This document shows positions 35,331 to 47,169 of a DNA stretch of 64,000 nt, one piece after another. Position 1 is the stretch's first letter; each line of letters starts with the position of its first letter. The notes under the pieces were generated by a model, which ran no database searches, was not told the DNA's origin, and was given only the letters and a program-made list of their open reading frames with translations. Origin of the DNA: Magicicada septendecula (taxonomy: Eukaryota; Arthropoda; Insecta; Hemiptera; Cicadidae); assembly GCA_034769895.1 (NCBI GenBank), contig CM068369.1, positions 146,527,574-146,591,573 on the forward strand, read 5' to 3'. Both the position numbers and the translations under genes were made by a program.

Positions 35331-36020
35331 GCATTGGTGGAAGTCTCCCGCGTAGGAAATAGCGCGGGAGTCGTCCGACGGGCCTTCCCCGGAGTTCATC
35401 CACGGAACCCGGGGAGTCTTAGGTCGGATCCCGCGAAAGACGGCGGGGCCAGAGTCCACGGTTCTTATAAATAAAGATATAGGTTACGATATCAAAGGTG
35501 GTGTATGCATCCTAAGAAACTTCTTAATAGTGTGTGAATTCAGAGTTGTTTCAGTTTGAATTTAAAAGTGGATTAGTTAAGATCGAAGTAAGTTATAAGC
35601 AAGTATAAAAAACAAAGTTTTGGTAGCGAATGTAGTGTTCAGACAATATAAATGCACTTGCTTCAGTTTTAATTTAAAAATTGATAAGCTGAAATCTATA
35701 GAGGTATTGTATTGTTAGAATAAGTTTAGGAGACACTAATTTAACAAATGCTTTATTTAAACATTAACACAATGAATTATAAAACGACAGTTAAATACGC
35801 AGCGCGTGCAAGTACTGTAGACATTTTATTGAAAACTAATTTAGCTGTTCGCCCTCTCCCAGAGTTAGAAATCGAGCAGGAGGATCACGCGCAACAGAAT
35901 TCTTCTCCAGATACAAGAATACAGTTTATGACATGTTCTTAAACAGGTGCGCTACAGAGTATTCCTCCAGTGAGAATGCGAACGTAACAATATAAGGAAG
36001 ATTATACAATATACAAGTAA
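35331..36020. other. Intergenic sequence with a GC-rich block
   Basis: 35341-35460 is GC-rich and includes a hairpin with stem CTCCCGCG/CGCGGGAG (35346-35371). The rest is AT-rich. No coding sequence recognised. Confidence 0.5.
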
Positions 36021-36818
36021 ATATCGGTATGGAGAACCATACATGACTTCCATATTCTAAGATTTATATTTAAAATCATTTTCGAAATGAAATATTACCA
36101 TAGAAACTACTTCTTTCTACTTACTGCTTCAGCCTTAACCACAGTACTGTGGTCACTAACGTATACCACCTCACGTTATCGCACTCGATTTTCACTGATG
36201 ATGGAAGTCGACGGCATTGCCGAAACGTCTGGTTTTGTAGAAAACATTGGACTACGGCCAAATATCCCGGGAAGGAATTTTAACAAAAACTACTTCTTTG
36301 TTGCCGATAACGTTGTACACATATATATATAAAATATATGCATAAAATTAATGGCTTGTATAAGTTAATGATTGATCTCCATTAAGTAGTGCTCAAGTTT
36401 CAAAAGTTTTAATATTATGATGTCCGTAATTAAAACATCAGAGCAGGTTTAGTGTGAATGAGGGTACACTGTGGACAAAAATTTTCAACATTTCCTATTG
36501 AGCGTTGCTTAGAGTAAAGCTGCGAATCTACAGTGTATGTTTCACAGAACAAACACGCGAAAAAGAAGGAGCGCTCCGAAGTCACTCATGGACCCTCAGC
36601 ATCTTACAGAGGGTTCATTCCCTAAAGACGAAAAGTCTGTCTATGAATCGTTCCTCTGTAAACACGTGCAGTTACATTGCCCAGCGATCCACAGGAAGCA
36701 AATTGATGTCCATTTTTTCGGCTTGCACGCGTTATGTTGGTGTGGGTTTCGGCACTTTCCATTTAAAAAGCGTGCAAATGTAAGAAAATAAACATGAGTG
36801 AGGCCAGAAATAACGTGA

Positions 36819-36849
<31 letters not shown>

Positions 36850-36956
36850 CTTACCTGCCTTTTTATTGCTGTAGGCATAATAATAAAATGGAAACGTAAA
36901 CATTACATAACTGAGATACGCTTACCTGCCACGAACTATATATTATTTTATACATG
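36021..36956 (+). repeat. 0.94-kb dispersed repeat, copy 1
   Basis: Matches 38330-39263 over its whole length, both beginning 'atatcggtatg' and both ending 'tatacatg'. The first third also matches 55733-56038. It contains a hammerhead-like motif, a GT tract and no recognisable protein. The common ends suggest these are true element termini. Confidence 0.9.
36195..36229 (+). ncRNA. Hammerhead-like motif (stem III ACGU)
   Basis: CTGATGA, extra T, stem II GGAAGT/ATTGCC with one mismatch and one wobble, GAAACGTC. A stem I of about 3 bp (TCA/TGG, one wobble) is possible. Confidence 0.6.
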
Positions 36957-37707
36957 GAGGAGTTCAGTGACATACACACGTACAGAAGTCATCTTCAAAA
37001 ATACTAGAAGTCGTCCACGCTTTTATGTTGGCAGTGTAACTTACAGGAAGTTTTTTGATGTTTTTAAAACATCTGGGATGCAAACTTTTCCCGATAACTA
37101 AAAGTTTCCTTTTTTCGGTTCCCGTCATGTTCGCACAAACAAAAACTGTAACTCTCTGTTTAGAGAGCTTCCCACCAACGCACCTTTCATTTTTAAATTT
37201 GAAAGTCTTATCTGGAGTTAATTTATAAAAAATTCCGACTTCATGTCCATTAAAGATGTCTTCATCTTTATATGATCGTCTAATTTCTGGCCAAGTGTTA
37301 CGCACCCAATCGCCTGTAACGTTCAGATCTACGCATTTTGCCTCACCACAAATTTTTGCAAAGGAAATCGAGTGTCGGGCCTTAAATCGATCTAGCCATC
37401 CGTTGGAGCACGTAAAATGGCTGGCCCCGGCAGTCCTGTTACAGTGCTTATCGCTTGCATACAATGTATGTCTGTAGCCATGGGCTAGCGCGCGCGCGCG
37501 CGCGCGCACATATATACGTTTATATGAAATTTAGAGTAAAATATCTGAGAAATATTTGACGCTATAACAGAGTAGTACAATATTTAGTGATGTTAAAACC
37601 GGGAATTTTTATAATGTTAAAGATATCAGTTTGACCGGACTTATGACAAAATAACGCTACAGCCGAGTTGACGTAACAGCCGAGGCCGTAATAACCAAGT
37701 TCCACTG
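36957..37707 (-). mobile_element. Tigger-type DNA transposon, 5' end and partial transposase
   Basis: On the minus strand the terminus CAGTGGAACTTGGTTATTAC (37707 inward) is the classic Tigger1-type inverted repeat, with TA next to it (37708-37709). The other terminus is missing. The break at about 36957 coincides with the end of the 0.94-kb repeat. Confidence 0.82.
36964..37487 (-). pseudogene. Tigger transposase, central fragment
   Basis: Contains the second CENP-B HTH signature SNGWLDRFKARHSISF, then the start of the DDE domain: DIFNGHEVGIFYKLTPDKTF, a VFVCANMTGTEKRKLLVIGKS strand pair and PVSYTANIKAW. The position of the first catalytic aspartate (normally N-A-D-E-T) is occupied by H in NGHEV, so catalysis is lost. 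It is truncated before the second aspartate. The N-terminal HTH is gone, with a (GC)n tract (37488-37507) in its place. Confidence 0.85.
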
Positions 37708-37850
37708 TATATATAAAGATATTAACTCAAACATAATATACATTAAAATGAAAAAATTATAATTTTATTGCCTGGCAACAAAATTATTTTATTTTTAACA
37801 ATTACCATTGTTTGAAAAAGTTTAAATAAATTTTCAAGTACTTTACTCTT

Positions 37851-38329
37851 GTTAAAACGTAAAAGGTTGCAGGGTAAACTACCCCTTTCCCTTAACCGAT
37901 CTTCACCAAAAACAATAGGTCTTGAGAACTCTACAATTTAGGGCTGTATGCAAATAATCTTTTGATTCTGTTTGAATTTGCGGCTGTTATCGTTTGCCAT
38001 AGGAAATACCCTTGTTAAAACATAAAACGTTACCGGTAAACTACCCCTTTCCCTTAACCAATCTTCACCAAAAACAGTAGGTCTTGAGAACTCTACAATT
38101 CAGGGCTGTATGCGAAACATTATTTGATTCTGTTTGAATTTGCGGCTGTTATCGTTTGCCAAAAAAAATTTCCCTTGATAAAAAAAACCGTTGCCGGTAA
38201 ACTACCCCTTTCCCTCAACCGATCTTCACCAAAAACAATAGGTCGTGAGTACTTTACAAATCAGGGCTGTATGCAAAAAATTATTTGATTCTGTTTGAAT
38301 TTGCGGCTGTTATCGTTTTCCAAAGAAAA
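37851..38329 (+). repeat. Array of a ~163-bp tandem unit (three units)
   Basis: Units start with GTTAAAAC- or GATAAAA-like words at 37851, 38014 and 38178. Each carries 'aactacccctttccct', 'cgatcttcaccaaaa', 'ggtc(t/g)tgag' and 'ttgattctgtttgaattt'. The same unit recurs at 40.3, 54.85 and 56.2 kb. Confidence 0.92.
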
Positions 38330-39263
38330 ATATCGGTATGTAGAACGATACATGACTTCCATATTCTAAGATTTATTTTTAAAATCATTTTCGAAATGAA
38401 ATATTACCATAGAAACTACTTCTTTCTACTTACTGCTTCAGCCTTAACCACAGTACTGTATTCACTAACATATACCACCTCACGTTATCGCACTCGATTT
38501 TCACTGATGATGGAAGTCAATGGCATTGCCGAAACGTCTGGTTTTGTAGAAAACATTGGACTACGGTCAAATATCCCGGGAAGGTATTTTAACAAAAACT
38601 ACTTCTTTGTTGCCGATAACGTTGTACACATATATATAAAAAATATTCATAAAATTAATGGCTTGTATAAGTTAATGATTGATCTCCATTAAGTAGTGCT
38701 CAAGTTTCCAAAGTTTTAATATTATGATGTCCGTAATTAAAACATCAGAGCAGGTTTAGTGTGTATGAGGGTTCACCGTGGACAAAAATTTTCAACATTT
38801 CCTATTGAGCGTTGCTTAGAATAAATCTGCGAATCTACAGTGTACGTTTCACAGAACAAACACGCGGAAAAGAAGGAGCGCTCCGAAGTCACTCATGGAC
38901 CCTCAGCATCTTGCAGAGGGTTCATTCCCTAAAGACGAAAAGTCTGTCTATGAATCGTTCCTCTGTAAACACGCGCAGTTACACTGCCCAGCGATCCACA
39001 GGAAGCAAATCGCTATCCACGCTGGACACTTTTTCGGCTTGCATGCGTTATGTTGGTATGGGTTCGGCACTTTCCATTTAAAAACCGTGAAAATGTAAGA
39101 AAATAAACATGAATGAGGCCAGAAATAACGCGAATTGTGTGTGTGTGTGTGTGTCTTACCTGCCTTTTTATTGCGGTAGTGATAATAATAAAATGGAAAC
39201 GTAAACAGTACATAACTGAGATATGCTTGCCTGCCGCGCACGATATATTTTCTCTTATACATG
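38330..39263 (+). repeat. 0.94-kb dispersed repeat, copy 2
   Basis: Near-identical to 36021-36956. Lies directly between the ~163-bp array and a minus-strand Helitron 3' end. Confidence 0.9.
38504..38538 (+). ncRNA. Hammerhead-like motif (stem III ACGU)
   Basis: Copy of the motif at 36195-36229 with one loop change (CAATGGC). Same core, same extra T, same GAAACGTC. Confidence 0.6.
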
Positions 39264-39264
39264 A

Positions 39265-39970
39265 CTAGCAGAATACCCGTGCTTCGCTACGGAGTTTCAC
39301 GTTGTACGTAATGAAAATGTTAGTTTAATTAATAAAGTTTAATTAAAGTAGGCTTCTTAAAAATAAATAGCTGTTGCCCACAACTTCGTTCGCGTGGTCT
39401 TCAATTTAATGCGATAATATATTTAGAACAGAATCTATTCTATTGGGTTGCCATAGTAACCAGATCTAAGAGTTTTTTAAGACCGCAAAGGACCCCCCAG
39501 AGGATCGTATCGAAAAAAACACCTGTCCTATGTTGGTTCTCCCGTCGCGTAAAATATTTGTGCCAAGTTTGGTTGAAATCGGTCCAATGGTTTAGGTGGA
39601 GACGTGGAAGACCCGAAAGGACCCCCCAAAGGATCGTATCGAGAAAAACACTTGTCCTATGTTGGTTCTCCCTTTGCGTAAAATATTTGTGCCAAGTTTG
39701 GTTGAAATCGGTCCAGTGGTTTAGGAGGCGATGTGGAAGACCCCAAAGAACCCCCAGAAGGACCCCATTGAAAAAACACCTATCCTATGTTGGTTCTCCC
39801 GTTGCGTAAAATATTTGTGCCAAGTTTGGTTGAAATCGGTACAGTGGTTTAGGAGGAGATGTGGAAGAAACCTTCGCGGACGTGCGCACAACAACTCACC
39901 GAAGTTTCATCGCAATCGGATACGAACGCATACGGGACAAACAAAGAAACATTCATTTTTATATATAAGA
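39265..39970 (-). mobile_element. Non-autonomous Helitron with minisatellite
   Basis: 706 bp. Minus-strand 5' end TCTTATATATAAAAATG at 39970 follows a host A. The 3' end has hairpin CCGTAGCGAAGCACGG, then 'gtattctg', then CTAG at 39268-39265 before a host T. These are the defining Helitron features (TC start, subterminal hairpin, CTAG end, A-T target, no duplication). It contains about three units of the 128-bp minisatellite also in the plus-strand Helitron at 34.2 kb. Confidence 0.9.
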
Positions 39971-40290
39971 TGTAAACTATACCACTTACTTGACATAAAC
40001 CGTGATAGCTAAGCTAATGTACAACATATATGTATTAATTATACACATAAATGTTCCTCGATAGACACTCTATCTATTGGCGAAAACTTGAATAAAATCC
40101 GTTCAGTACTTCCTGAGATTAGCGATTTCAAACACAGAGAGAAAACGGACCGACTTTACTTTATACTATGTACAGATTTACATTAAAATGAAAAAATTAT
40201 AATTTTATTGCCTGGCAACAAAATTATTTTATTTTTAACAATTACCATTGTTTGAAAAAGTTTAAATGAATTTTCAAGTACTTTACTCTT

Positions 40291-40915
40291 GTTAAAACGT
40301 AAAAGGTTGCAGGTAAACTACCCCTTCCCCTTAACCGATCTTCACCAAAATCAAAAGGCCTTGAGTGCTCTACAATTCAGTAACGTATGCAAAAAATTAT
40401 TTGATTCTGTGTGAATTTGCGGCAGTTATAGTTTGCCATAGAAAATACGCTTGATAAAAAACGTTGCAGGTAAACTACCCCTTCCCCTTAACCGATCTTC
40501 ACCAAAGACAATAGGTCTTGAGTACTCTACAAATCAGGGCTGTATGCAGAAAAGTATTTGATTCTGTTTGAATTTGCGGCTGTTATCGTTTGCCATAGAA
40601 AATACCCTTGTTAAAAAAACGTTGTAGGTAAACTACCCCTTTCCCTTAACCGATCTTCACCAAAAACAATAGGTCTTGAGAAATCTAAAATTTAGGGCTA
40701 TATGCAAATAATCTTTTGATTCTGTTTCAATTTGCGGCTGTTATCGTTTGCCAAAAAAAAAAAAATTTCCCTTGATAAAAAAAAACCGTTACCCCTTTCC
40801 CTCAACCGATCTTCACCAAAAACAATAGGTCGTGAGTACTCTACAAATCAGGGCTGTATGCAAAAAATTATTTGATTCTGTTTGAATTTGCGGCAGTTAT
40901 CGTTTGCCATAGAAA
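40291..40915 (+). repeat. Array of the ~163-bp tandem unit (four units)
   Basis: Unit starts at 40291, 40453, 40610 and 40774. The upstream 130 bases (40160-40290) also match those before the array at 37851, so a larger segment was duplicated. Confidence 0.92.
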
Positions 40916-41275
40916 AAAAATCTACACATAGACACACAGACAGACACACACACAGACAGACACACACACACTTTTCGGAAAACGATTTTTTTCATGTTTT
41001 GAGTGTAGTACAATCAGAATCTGCAATAATCTCTAACACGATTTTTTTTGCCATCACCATACTTCCATTCCTTAAGGAATATGGAAGTAAAAAAATCTAC
41101 AGACACACCACAGACACACAGACAGACAGACAGACAGACACACACACAGACACTTTTCGGAAAACGACTTTTTTTCATGTTTCGAGTGTAGTAGAATCAG
41201 AATCTGCAATAATCTCGAACACGATTTTTTTTGCCATCACCATACTTCCATTCCTTAAGGAATATGGAAATAATA
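40916..41275 (+). repeat. Two 182-bp tandem units ending in a CCTTAAGG hairpin
   Basis: Each unit runs from a 'tctaca'-CA-rich start through 'cttttcggaaaacga' to the palindrome 'cttccattccttaaggaa' plus 'tatggaag' (41063 and 41245). Related single ends occur at 55228-55258 and 56480-56512. Confidence 0.85.
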
Positions 41276-41324
41276 TAACGTTAGAACAAGAATAGGTGCC
41301 TATGAGCCTATGAATAAATTATGA

Positions 41325-41353
41325 ACCCGAGCAACGCTGGGTAAATCGGCTAG
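41325..41353 (+). other. Helitron 3' terminus of a second family
   Basis: The hairpin CCGAGCAACGCTGGG is followed by 'taaatcgg' and CTAG (41350-41353). The 5' end was not located. The following base is A, not the usual T. Confidence 0.5.
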
Positions 41354-41362
41354 ATATAGATA

Positions 41363-41826
41363 TCTATGTAAGCCAAATACCTCTGACTCACTCACTGATC
41401 ACGATATCTCTGAAACCACTGAATGGATATCAATGAAACTTTGAACATAGCTTCATCTAGGTCTTAAGTGCTCACTAAGAAACGGTTTTAAAAACTTTCA
41501 CTCCTAAGGGGCAAAAAACCAAATACTGAAATTTATCGCGGGAATTGCATACTTTGTAAATGAAGTGGTTGACATCTCAGTTTACTGGAAACCCCGAATA
41601 CATTTAGTCCTGAGTTTTTAATCATTGTTTTAAATTGAAAAAACTTCGTTGTTTGCAGGTTCTTATAGTCGAGAAAATTTCTAAGTTCAAATAAATGTAT
41701 GTCCTTTTTTTCTCGGAAACGGCTCTAACGATTTTCTCGAAATAAATAATAAATAGCTGTTGCTATGAATGTAAATAAACAAACTAAGAGTTGAAACTCC
41801 GTAGCGAAGCACGGGTATTTTGCTAG
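41363..41826 (+). mobile_element. Non-autonomous Helitron
   Basis: 464 bp, beginning TCTATGTAAG after a host A and ending with hairpin CCGTAGCGAAGCACGG, 'gtattttg' and CTAG (41823-41826) before a host T. The 5' part matches 34166-34450 and the 3' end matches the minus-strand copy at 39265. No Rep/helicase coding, so it depends on an autonomous Helitron elsewhere. Confidence 0.92.
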
Positions 41827-42224
41827 TATAATATAGTCCAATATTCGTATACAAACAAGCAATATTTGGAAAAATACAATTATCAAATACTCCAGGTAAC
41901 TTATTTCAGAATTTCACCTGCCATTCAGTCGTTTCCCTTTTACCGTCATGTTCTTAATTATTGTTCATAAGATTGCTTAGAACCTGCTTGGCTTACTTAA
42001 GTTTTTAGAGTGTACTACATACCAGATTAATATTAGTTAACTAATCGTTATTAGCCGGTGTTATGATTTAAGATGATAGGTTTGAGCCTCTCTCTATAAG
42101 TGCAGCGCTCCTCCGTATACGCAAATTGTGCGCACGCCCATTTCGTTAAGTCAATTACCGTGCAGGATAACGAAGTTTGCTGTTGAAGCCCCATTACTGC
42201 ATCTCAAGGATGGTAGTACTCTTG
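41827..42224. other. Intergenic sequence, no gene seen
   Basis: No recognisable coding sequence. Confidence 0.5.
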
Positions 42225-42394
42225 AGGTAAGATAATGCGATTTCAATAAAACTGGTTTGTCAGTGCAGTGAACCAGCTCTGACTGCCTCTAACTAACTAA
42301 CGGAATAATTACAGCACTTGAGACAGTTTATACAAGGCAAGGCGCTATTTGGGTCTTATCCCCCGCAGGGATATCGAGTCAACAATTACGCGCA

Positions 42395-42398
<4 letters not shown>
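42225..42398 (+). repeat. Dispersed repeat, second copy of 10080-10235
   Basis: Same order of words as the 10-kb copy, ending in 'gggatatcgagt'. Followed directly by a long GT tract. Confidence 0.55.

Positions 42399-42474
<76 letters not shown>
42399..42474. repeat. (TG)n microsatellite
   Basis: Uninterrupted 76-base TG run. Confidence 0.98.
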
Positions 42475-42477
<3 letters not shown>

Positions 42478-43184
42478 CTGCGGCTGCAGTTACCCGGCAT
42501 GCAAAGTAAAGTAATCCTCTCTCGCTGACGTCGACAACTACAGCAACATTTGTTCCCAACTGTTTCAAGTTATTAGAGTTGTGTGTAGGTATTTGTTTGT
42601 TAATGACGAGAGTTATTAATGTTTTGAATATCTCCGGCGATCTGTTCAAGAGGTGGATTTGAAAATGAAATGATTTTTAAACTACGTAATACTATCAGCA
42701 ATTCACCTTTGCTACCGAGCAAGGAATGTGGTGACGTATGCCATTCCACTGCTCGCATCACTGTAATACTACACATTTAAAATATGTTTAACACAGTTCC
42801 GGTGTGACTTGACTGTCTCTCACAAGCTATTTATTGTAGCAAAGAAAAAAAAACACACTTTAACAAAATATTCAATAAATTACACTTACATATAATGTAC
42901 GAACGTTCAATCTAATACGCACAAAAAATTACAGCTAAATACGTCTTCTGAACGTGTGAACAATGTTTTAGAACCAGTAATACCCCACCAACACAAGCAC
43001 GCACTATCATTTAGTAGACCCCCCGCTCATCAGGCGACTCGGCAGCAAAACTGGTGTCCGTACAGTACTTATAAATATTACATTATAAATATTAAAACTT
43101 TTAAACTGGTAATATTGAAAGTATAACATAATTCACTATAACATTATTTTTAAAATAAATAGTTATAACACTTTTGACTATGTT
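42475..43184. other. Intergenic sequence left of the gypsy element
   Basis: No recognisable coding sequence. Confidence 0.5.
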
Positions 43185-43188
43185 ATAT

Positions 43189-44756
43189 TGTAACGTCTTT
43201 TCGCCGCGTTACAAATCCAGGGAACCCATCGTAATTAAACTCCGTTAATTAGATGGGCTGTCTACGTTGTAACAGAATGTATCACAAATAATTAATATAA
43301 CAAATTACTTACTAACTGTGTAAGGAAACAATGGCAAGGTATACAATTGATTTAAGCACTCCTCATATGTGTGTAACAAGAAGACTTCTCTTTATTTAAC
43401 ATTTAAAAACATTTACTGACAGATCCCATGACATTACTAATTCAATTATTAAGTTATTTGAAAGGTTTCTTTAAACTTTGGGATCAAAATTGATTCTATA
43501 TAGCTATACCTCGGATCCGGGTAACCTTCGGTATTTATTCATTACAACTTTTAGTCATAATCAATTCATGATATTAGCTTGCAAGACTTTCTTTTATTCA
43601 ACCATTGGAAGACTGGTATTATTGCTTGAATTATATTACTCTACATTAGCATATAAACTGTTACAACGTATGAAGTTAGAATAGTTACATGAAATTCTTA
43701 GATTTAATTTATAAGTCTTTACAAAGTTAATAGTTTCTGAAAAGTCTCTTTCAAGATGTGTTGTGTAACAAATATTAGTAACCCTCGATAGACAGGCTAT
43801 CGAGTCACCTTTTAATTGGTATGCAGAAGACTCGTCCTGGGGTATCCGTCTTGGGAAACAGGAACAGCTACGTCGTCATCTCGGTCTGGTCTTCGTCAGA
43901 AAAGGGCTCCAAAGTTCGCAGGTTGAACCTTCTACGATGATCTTGTAGATTCTCGGATGTCCTGATCTGCATATTCTGTCGCGTGTACTAGAGTTTGTGG
44001 CTTCTGATAGTTCACATCTCCAGGTATGACGTTGGAAGTGTTGTTATTTCTTGAAGTTCGAAGTCATCTTGTGTTACACCTTTTTTACGTTTCGAGTTTT
44101 ACACTTTAAATCTCTTGTTTATTTACATAACTATATTAGTTAACACATCCAGATGCTTTAGGCAGCTATTTCTGGTATACCATCTTAAGGTAAAACAAAG
44201 TATAGGTAACATATTTTAAGAGCACAGCTCTTACGTCTATACTGTACGAAGTCACCATTGCGAGAGAGCGAAATTCTGCTCCCTTCGCCTGGTACTGGAC
44301 AAAATGGTAGTGGGGCAATTACCGCGCGAGAATATAGTTCCTAACTATATTTAAGTTAACATTTTTATTTATACAAACTATCCCTAAACAAATATACATA
44401 ATTTAAATCAGTTGTTTTAGCGACTATCTGTGTCTTCAGATTTTTAATTATTAACATTAGGTTTTTTTTATCTTATTCTAACTTACACAAGACTCGGAAA
44501 ACATGTCGAGTCTGGAATCAACAGGACAGCGCCTGCTCACAAGCAAAGGGTTAAATACGATATTAATAACTCTTTACAATTTATCTTTTTATTTATTAGA
44601 GTATCTTCTAACTAACTAATTACTGCTTCCTCTCATACTGAGTACATACAGGTATTTTATATTATTACAGTGAGATTTAAATGGCTTAATAGCTCGCAAC
44701 CTTAATTTTTAAAAATTTTTATTTTCTTGATTATTTCTTTTATTTAAATCGTCACA
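43189..44756 (-). repeat. Gypsy 3' LTR
   Basis: 1568 bp. On the plus strand it starts TGTAACGTC and ends CGTCACA. By eye it differs from the other LTR at only two bases (near 43264 and 44371). Confidence 0.96.
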
Positions 44757-45321
44757 TACTCCACCGCTTAATTTGCACGCTACGGTTTAAGTTTTTTGAG
44801 TCTAACTCACAATTGGGCACTGGGAGTATGAATGGGGTTAGTGTGTGTAATTTCTTTCACATAGTTGTTGGACACTTTACAACGTTGTCCACATAGTTAT
44901 TACCTATAGTTACAACACAGTATACTTTATATTCTTATTAACTACCTTTTTTTTTTTTACATACTATTTATACTTAATATTTACACAATTAAAACACAAA
45001 ACTCTTTCTTATCTCTATCACTTAATTTTACTACCGGTTTTTTGTTTGTCTTACTCTCTCTTCTGTAGAGTAACTTTCTAAATCTTTACTATTTAGAATT
45101 CTATCTTTTCTTCTGTGAGTCCTATATAACTCATGTAGTTAGTGAGTGTTAGTACCCATCTAGTTAATGATTATACATTAATGCATGCTTCGCAGAACTG
45201 GAACTCAGGTTGATCAGGCCTCGTTTCCAAACTCTACGTTTTACATTTTTCACGTGGATTCAGAAATATAATTTTCTTTACTGCCTAGTATTTACTTTTC
45301 TTTTTGGGTTATACTATACCG

Positions 45322-45585
45322 TCACTTCTTCTTATACAACTTTAGTTGCGAAATATGCGTTCTCCGCACATATTTCTGAGTTGCAGGTTCGCACAGGGCT
45401 ACTGTAACTGGAGTTAGGTACTTTTGGATTTGGTAAGGGCCACACCATCGGAAGGATAGTTTAGAGGTGGTCTTATCAATCGCACTACTAATGGGGTGAG
45501 TCTTGTACATTACTAAGTCACCTACTTGGTACCTGACTGAGCTGCTATGATTACCTTTCTCGTGGTATCTTCTGGATTTTTCCAA
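45322..45585 (-). CDS. pol: Gypsy integrase, C-terminal segment
   Basis: 87 codons in a different frame from the integrase core. Shows the GPY/F module (YQVGDLVMYKTHP... FRWCGPYQIQKYLTP) and an RRTHISQLKLY end, the standard C-terminus of Ty3/gypsy integrases. It overlaps the upstream frame by 35 bases. The frame change lies at an A5 run (about 45577-45581). Confidence 0.88.
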   Translation of the reverse strand: MEKSRRYHEKGNHSSSVRYQVGDLVMYKTHPISSAIDKTTSKLSFRWCGPYQIQKYLTPVTVALCEPATQKYVRRTHISQLKLYKKK

Positions 45586-47155
45586 GCTTGCTCTTGGCTT
45601 TGTTCCATATTCGCTTTATCTGCTTATCCGTTATTTGCGGAGGCAGCAGATCGTGTATATTCCATCTTGTGGACAAAGGGTGGTTTGGTCGATACTTGTA
45701 TAGTAACTCGAACGGTGTCGACTTGTGACCTTCGTGGTAAGCTGAATTAAAAGCGTATTGAATCCAGGATAGATTTTGGTCCCACGACGTGTGATCGTTC
45801 CCATGATAGGCGATTAGCGCACATTTGAGGTTTCGTAGATACCTTTCAGCAATATTGCCTTGCGGTCGATACTCTGTAGTGGTTATATGGTCTATCCCTA
45901 ACTTGAAACACATATTCTTAAATTCTTTTGCTTTAAACTGCGGACCGTTATCAGATACTATACGTACTGGAGTACCGTAGTCTTTAAATAGTCTTTCCTG
46001 TAGTATTTTAACTGTTGTCGACGCTAATGCTCGTCGCATGGGATACATCCAAACAAATTTGGTGAACGAATCTACACATATCAGTAACATGGTATTTCCT
46101 GATTTGGATCGTGGATACGGACCTGAGAAATCTAGATAAAGTTTCGAAAAAGGGGTCTTTGGGATTTCTGATATCAATTGGCTTACTTGAGTATTTCTGG
46201 CGGGTTTACTAAGGGCGCATAATGAACATTTCTTTACGAAGTTGGCTATTTCGCAGTTCATATTGTTCCAATGATATTCCTTTCGAATACGATGTATCGT
46301 CTTATTGATTCCCATATGGGCTCCTATGGTAGATGAATGGAAGTATTCCATTAGCATGGGCTTAATTACATCCGGGGCTATTATTCTTAATTCCTTTCCG
46401 TCTCTTATCTTGAGACACAGTACATTCTTACTCAATACGTACTTCTCGGATTTAATACCTTGGGTAAGTTGTTCTATAATAGGCTTCAGTAAGGGGTCTT
46501 GTTGTTGATACAGGGCAATGTTTGTAAAGGCAAGGGGGAATTCAGTAATTACGGCGTTAGCACTTGCTATTTCCGGCTTCACTATGTTTTCGGAAGTTTT
46601 AGTGGGTGACTGGAACATACGGGACAGGGTATCGGCGACTACATTTTGAGTACCTTTAATATGCTGCACTCTGAATTTGTAGCAGTTTAATTTCAATATC
46701 CATCTGCCAATTCGTCCTAATTGTTTAGGGTGATTCAATAACCATGATAACGCCTGATTGTCGGTTTCCAAAAGGAATTCTTTATGTTCTAGGAAGGGTT
46801 TAAACTTTTCGAACGCAAAAACAATTGCTAAACATTCCAATTCATATGCAGAATACTTTCTTTCTTGATCGCTCAGTGTTCGTGATGCATAACTAATTGG
46901 TAGTCTACAGTTATCTATCTCTTGGTATATCACTGCACCTAACGCTACACTGGAACTGTCGGTTTGCAAGACGAATGGTTTTGTGAAATCAGCTAATTGC
47001 AAAACTGGGGGAGATATAATGCTTTCTTTAAGTTGCTCAAACGCGTTTTGATGTATTGAGCTCCATTCGAACTTCGTTCCCTTCTTTCGTAAGGAGTTTA
47101 GGGGTGCTGCTATTTCGGCAAGATGGGGAATATATTTGTGGAAATAATTCACCAT
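45551..47155 (-). CDS. pol: Gypsy RNase H and integrase
   Basis: 534 codons. RNase H carries the catalytic acidic residues FVLQTD66, E105 in YELECLA, D132 in LLETDNQALSW and D175 in VVADTLSR. It removes the RNA template strand. Integrase follows with its zinc-binding H273/H280...C310-C313 and core D342 (LYLDFSGP), D402 (IVSDNGPQF) and E437 (GNIAERYLR), a complete DDE triad. The first residues (MVNYFHKYIP) are the end of the RT connection, so the true reading enters from the RT frame by a one-base shift just upstream. The start at 47155 is simply the first Met. Confidence 0.94.
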   Translation of the reverse strand: MVNYFHKYIPHLAEIAAPLNSLRKKGTKFEWSSIHQNAFEQLKESIISPPVLQLADFTKPFVLQTDSSSVALGAVIYQEIDNCRLPISYASRTLSDQERKYSAYELECLAIVFAFEKFKPFLEHKEFLLETDNQALSWLLNHPKQLGRIGRWILKLNCYKFRVQHIKGTQNVVADTLSRMFQSPTKTSENIVKPEIASANAVITEFPLAFTNIALYQQQDPLLKPIIEQLTQGIKSEKYVLSKNVLCLKIRDGKELRIIAPDVIKPMLMEYFHSSTIGAHMGINKTIHRIRKEYHWNNMNCEIANFVKKCSLCALSKPARNTQVSQLISEIPKTPFSKLYLDFSGPYPRSKSGNTMLLICVDSFTKFVWMYPMRRALASTTVKILQERLFKDYGTPVRIVSDNGPQFKAKEFKNMCFKLGIDHITTTEYRPQGNIAERYLRNLKCALIAYHGNDHTSWDQNLSWIQYAFNSAYHEGHKSTPFELLYKYRPNHPLSTRWNIHDLLPPQITDKQIKRIWNKAKSKLGKIQKIPRER

Positions 47156-47169
47156 ACCTAAAAATCGGG

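Noticed and set aside
44757-45321. Possible env gene of the gypsy element
   Set aside because: No open frame of useful length and no signal peptide or membrane segment between pol and the 3' LTR.
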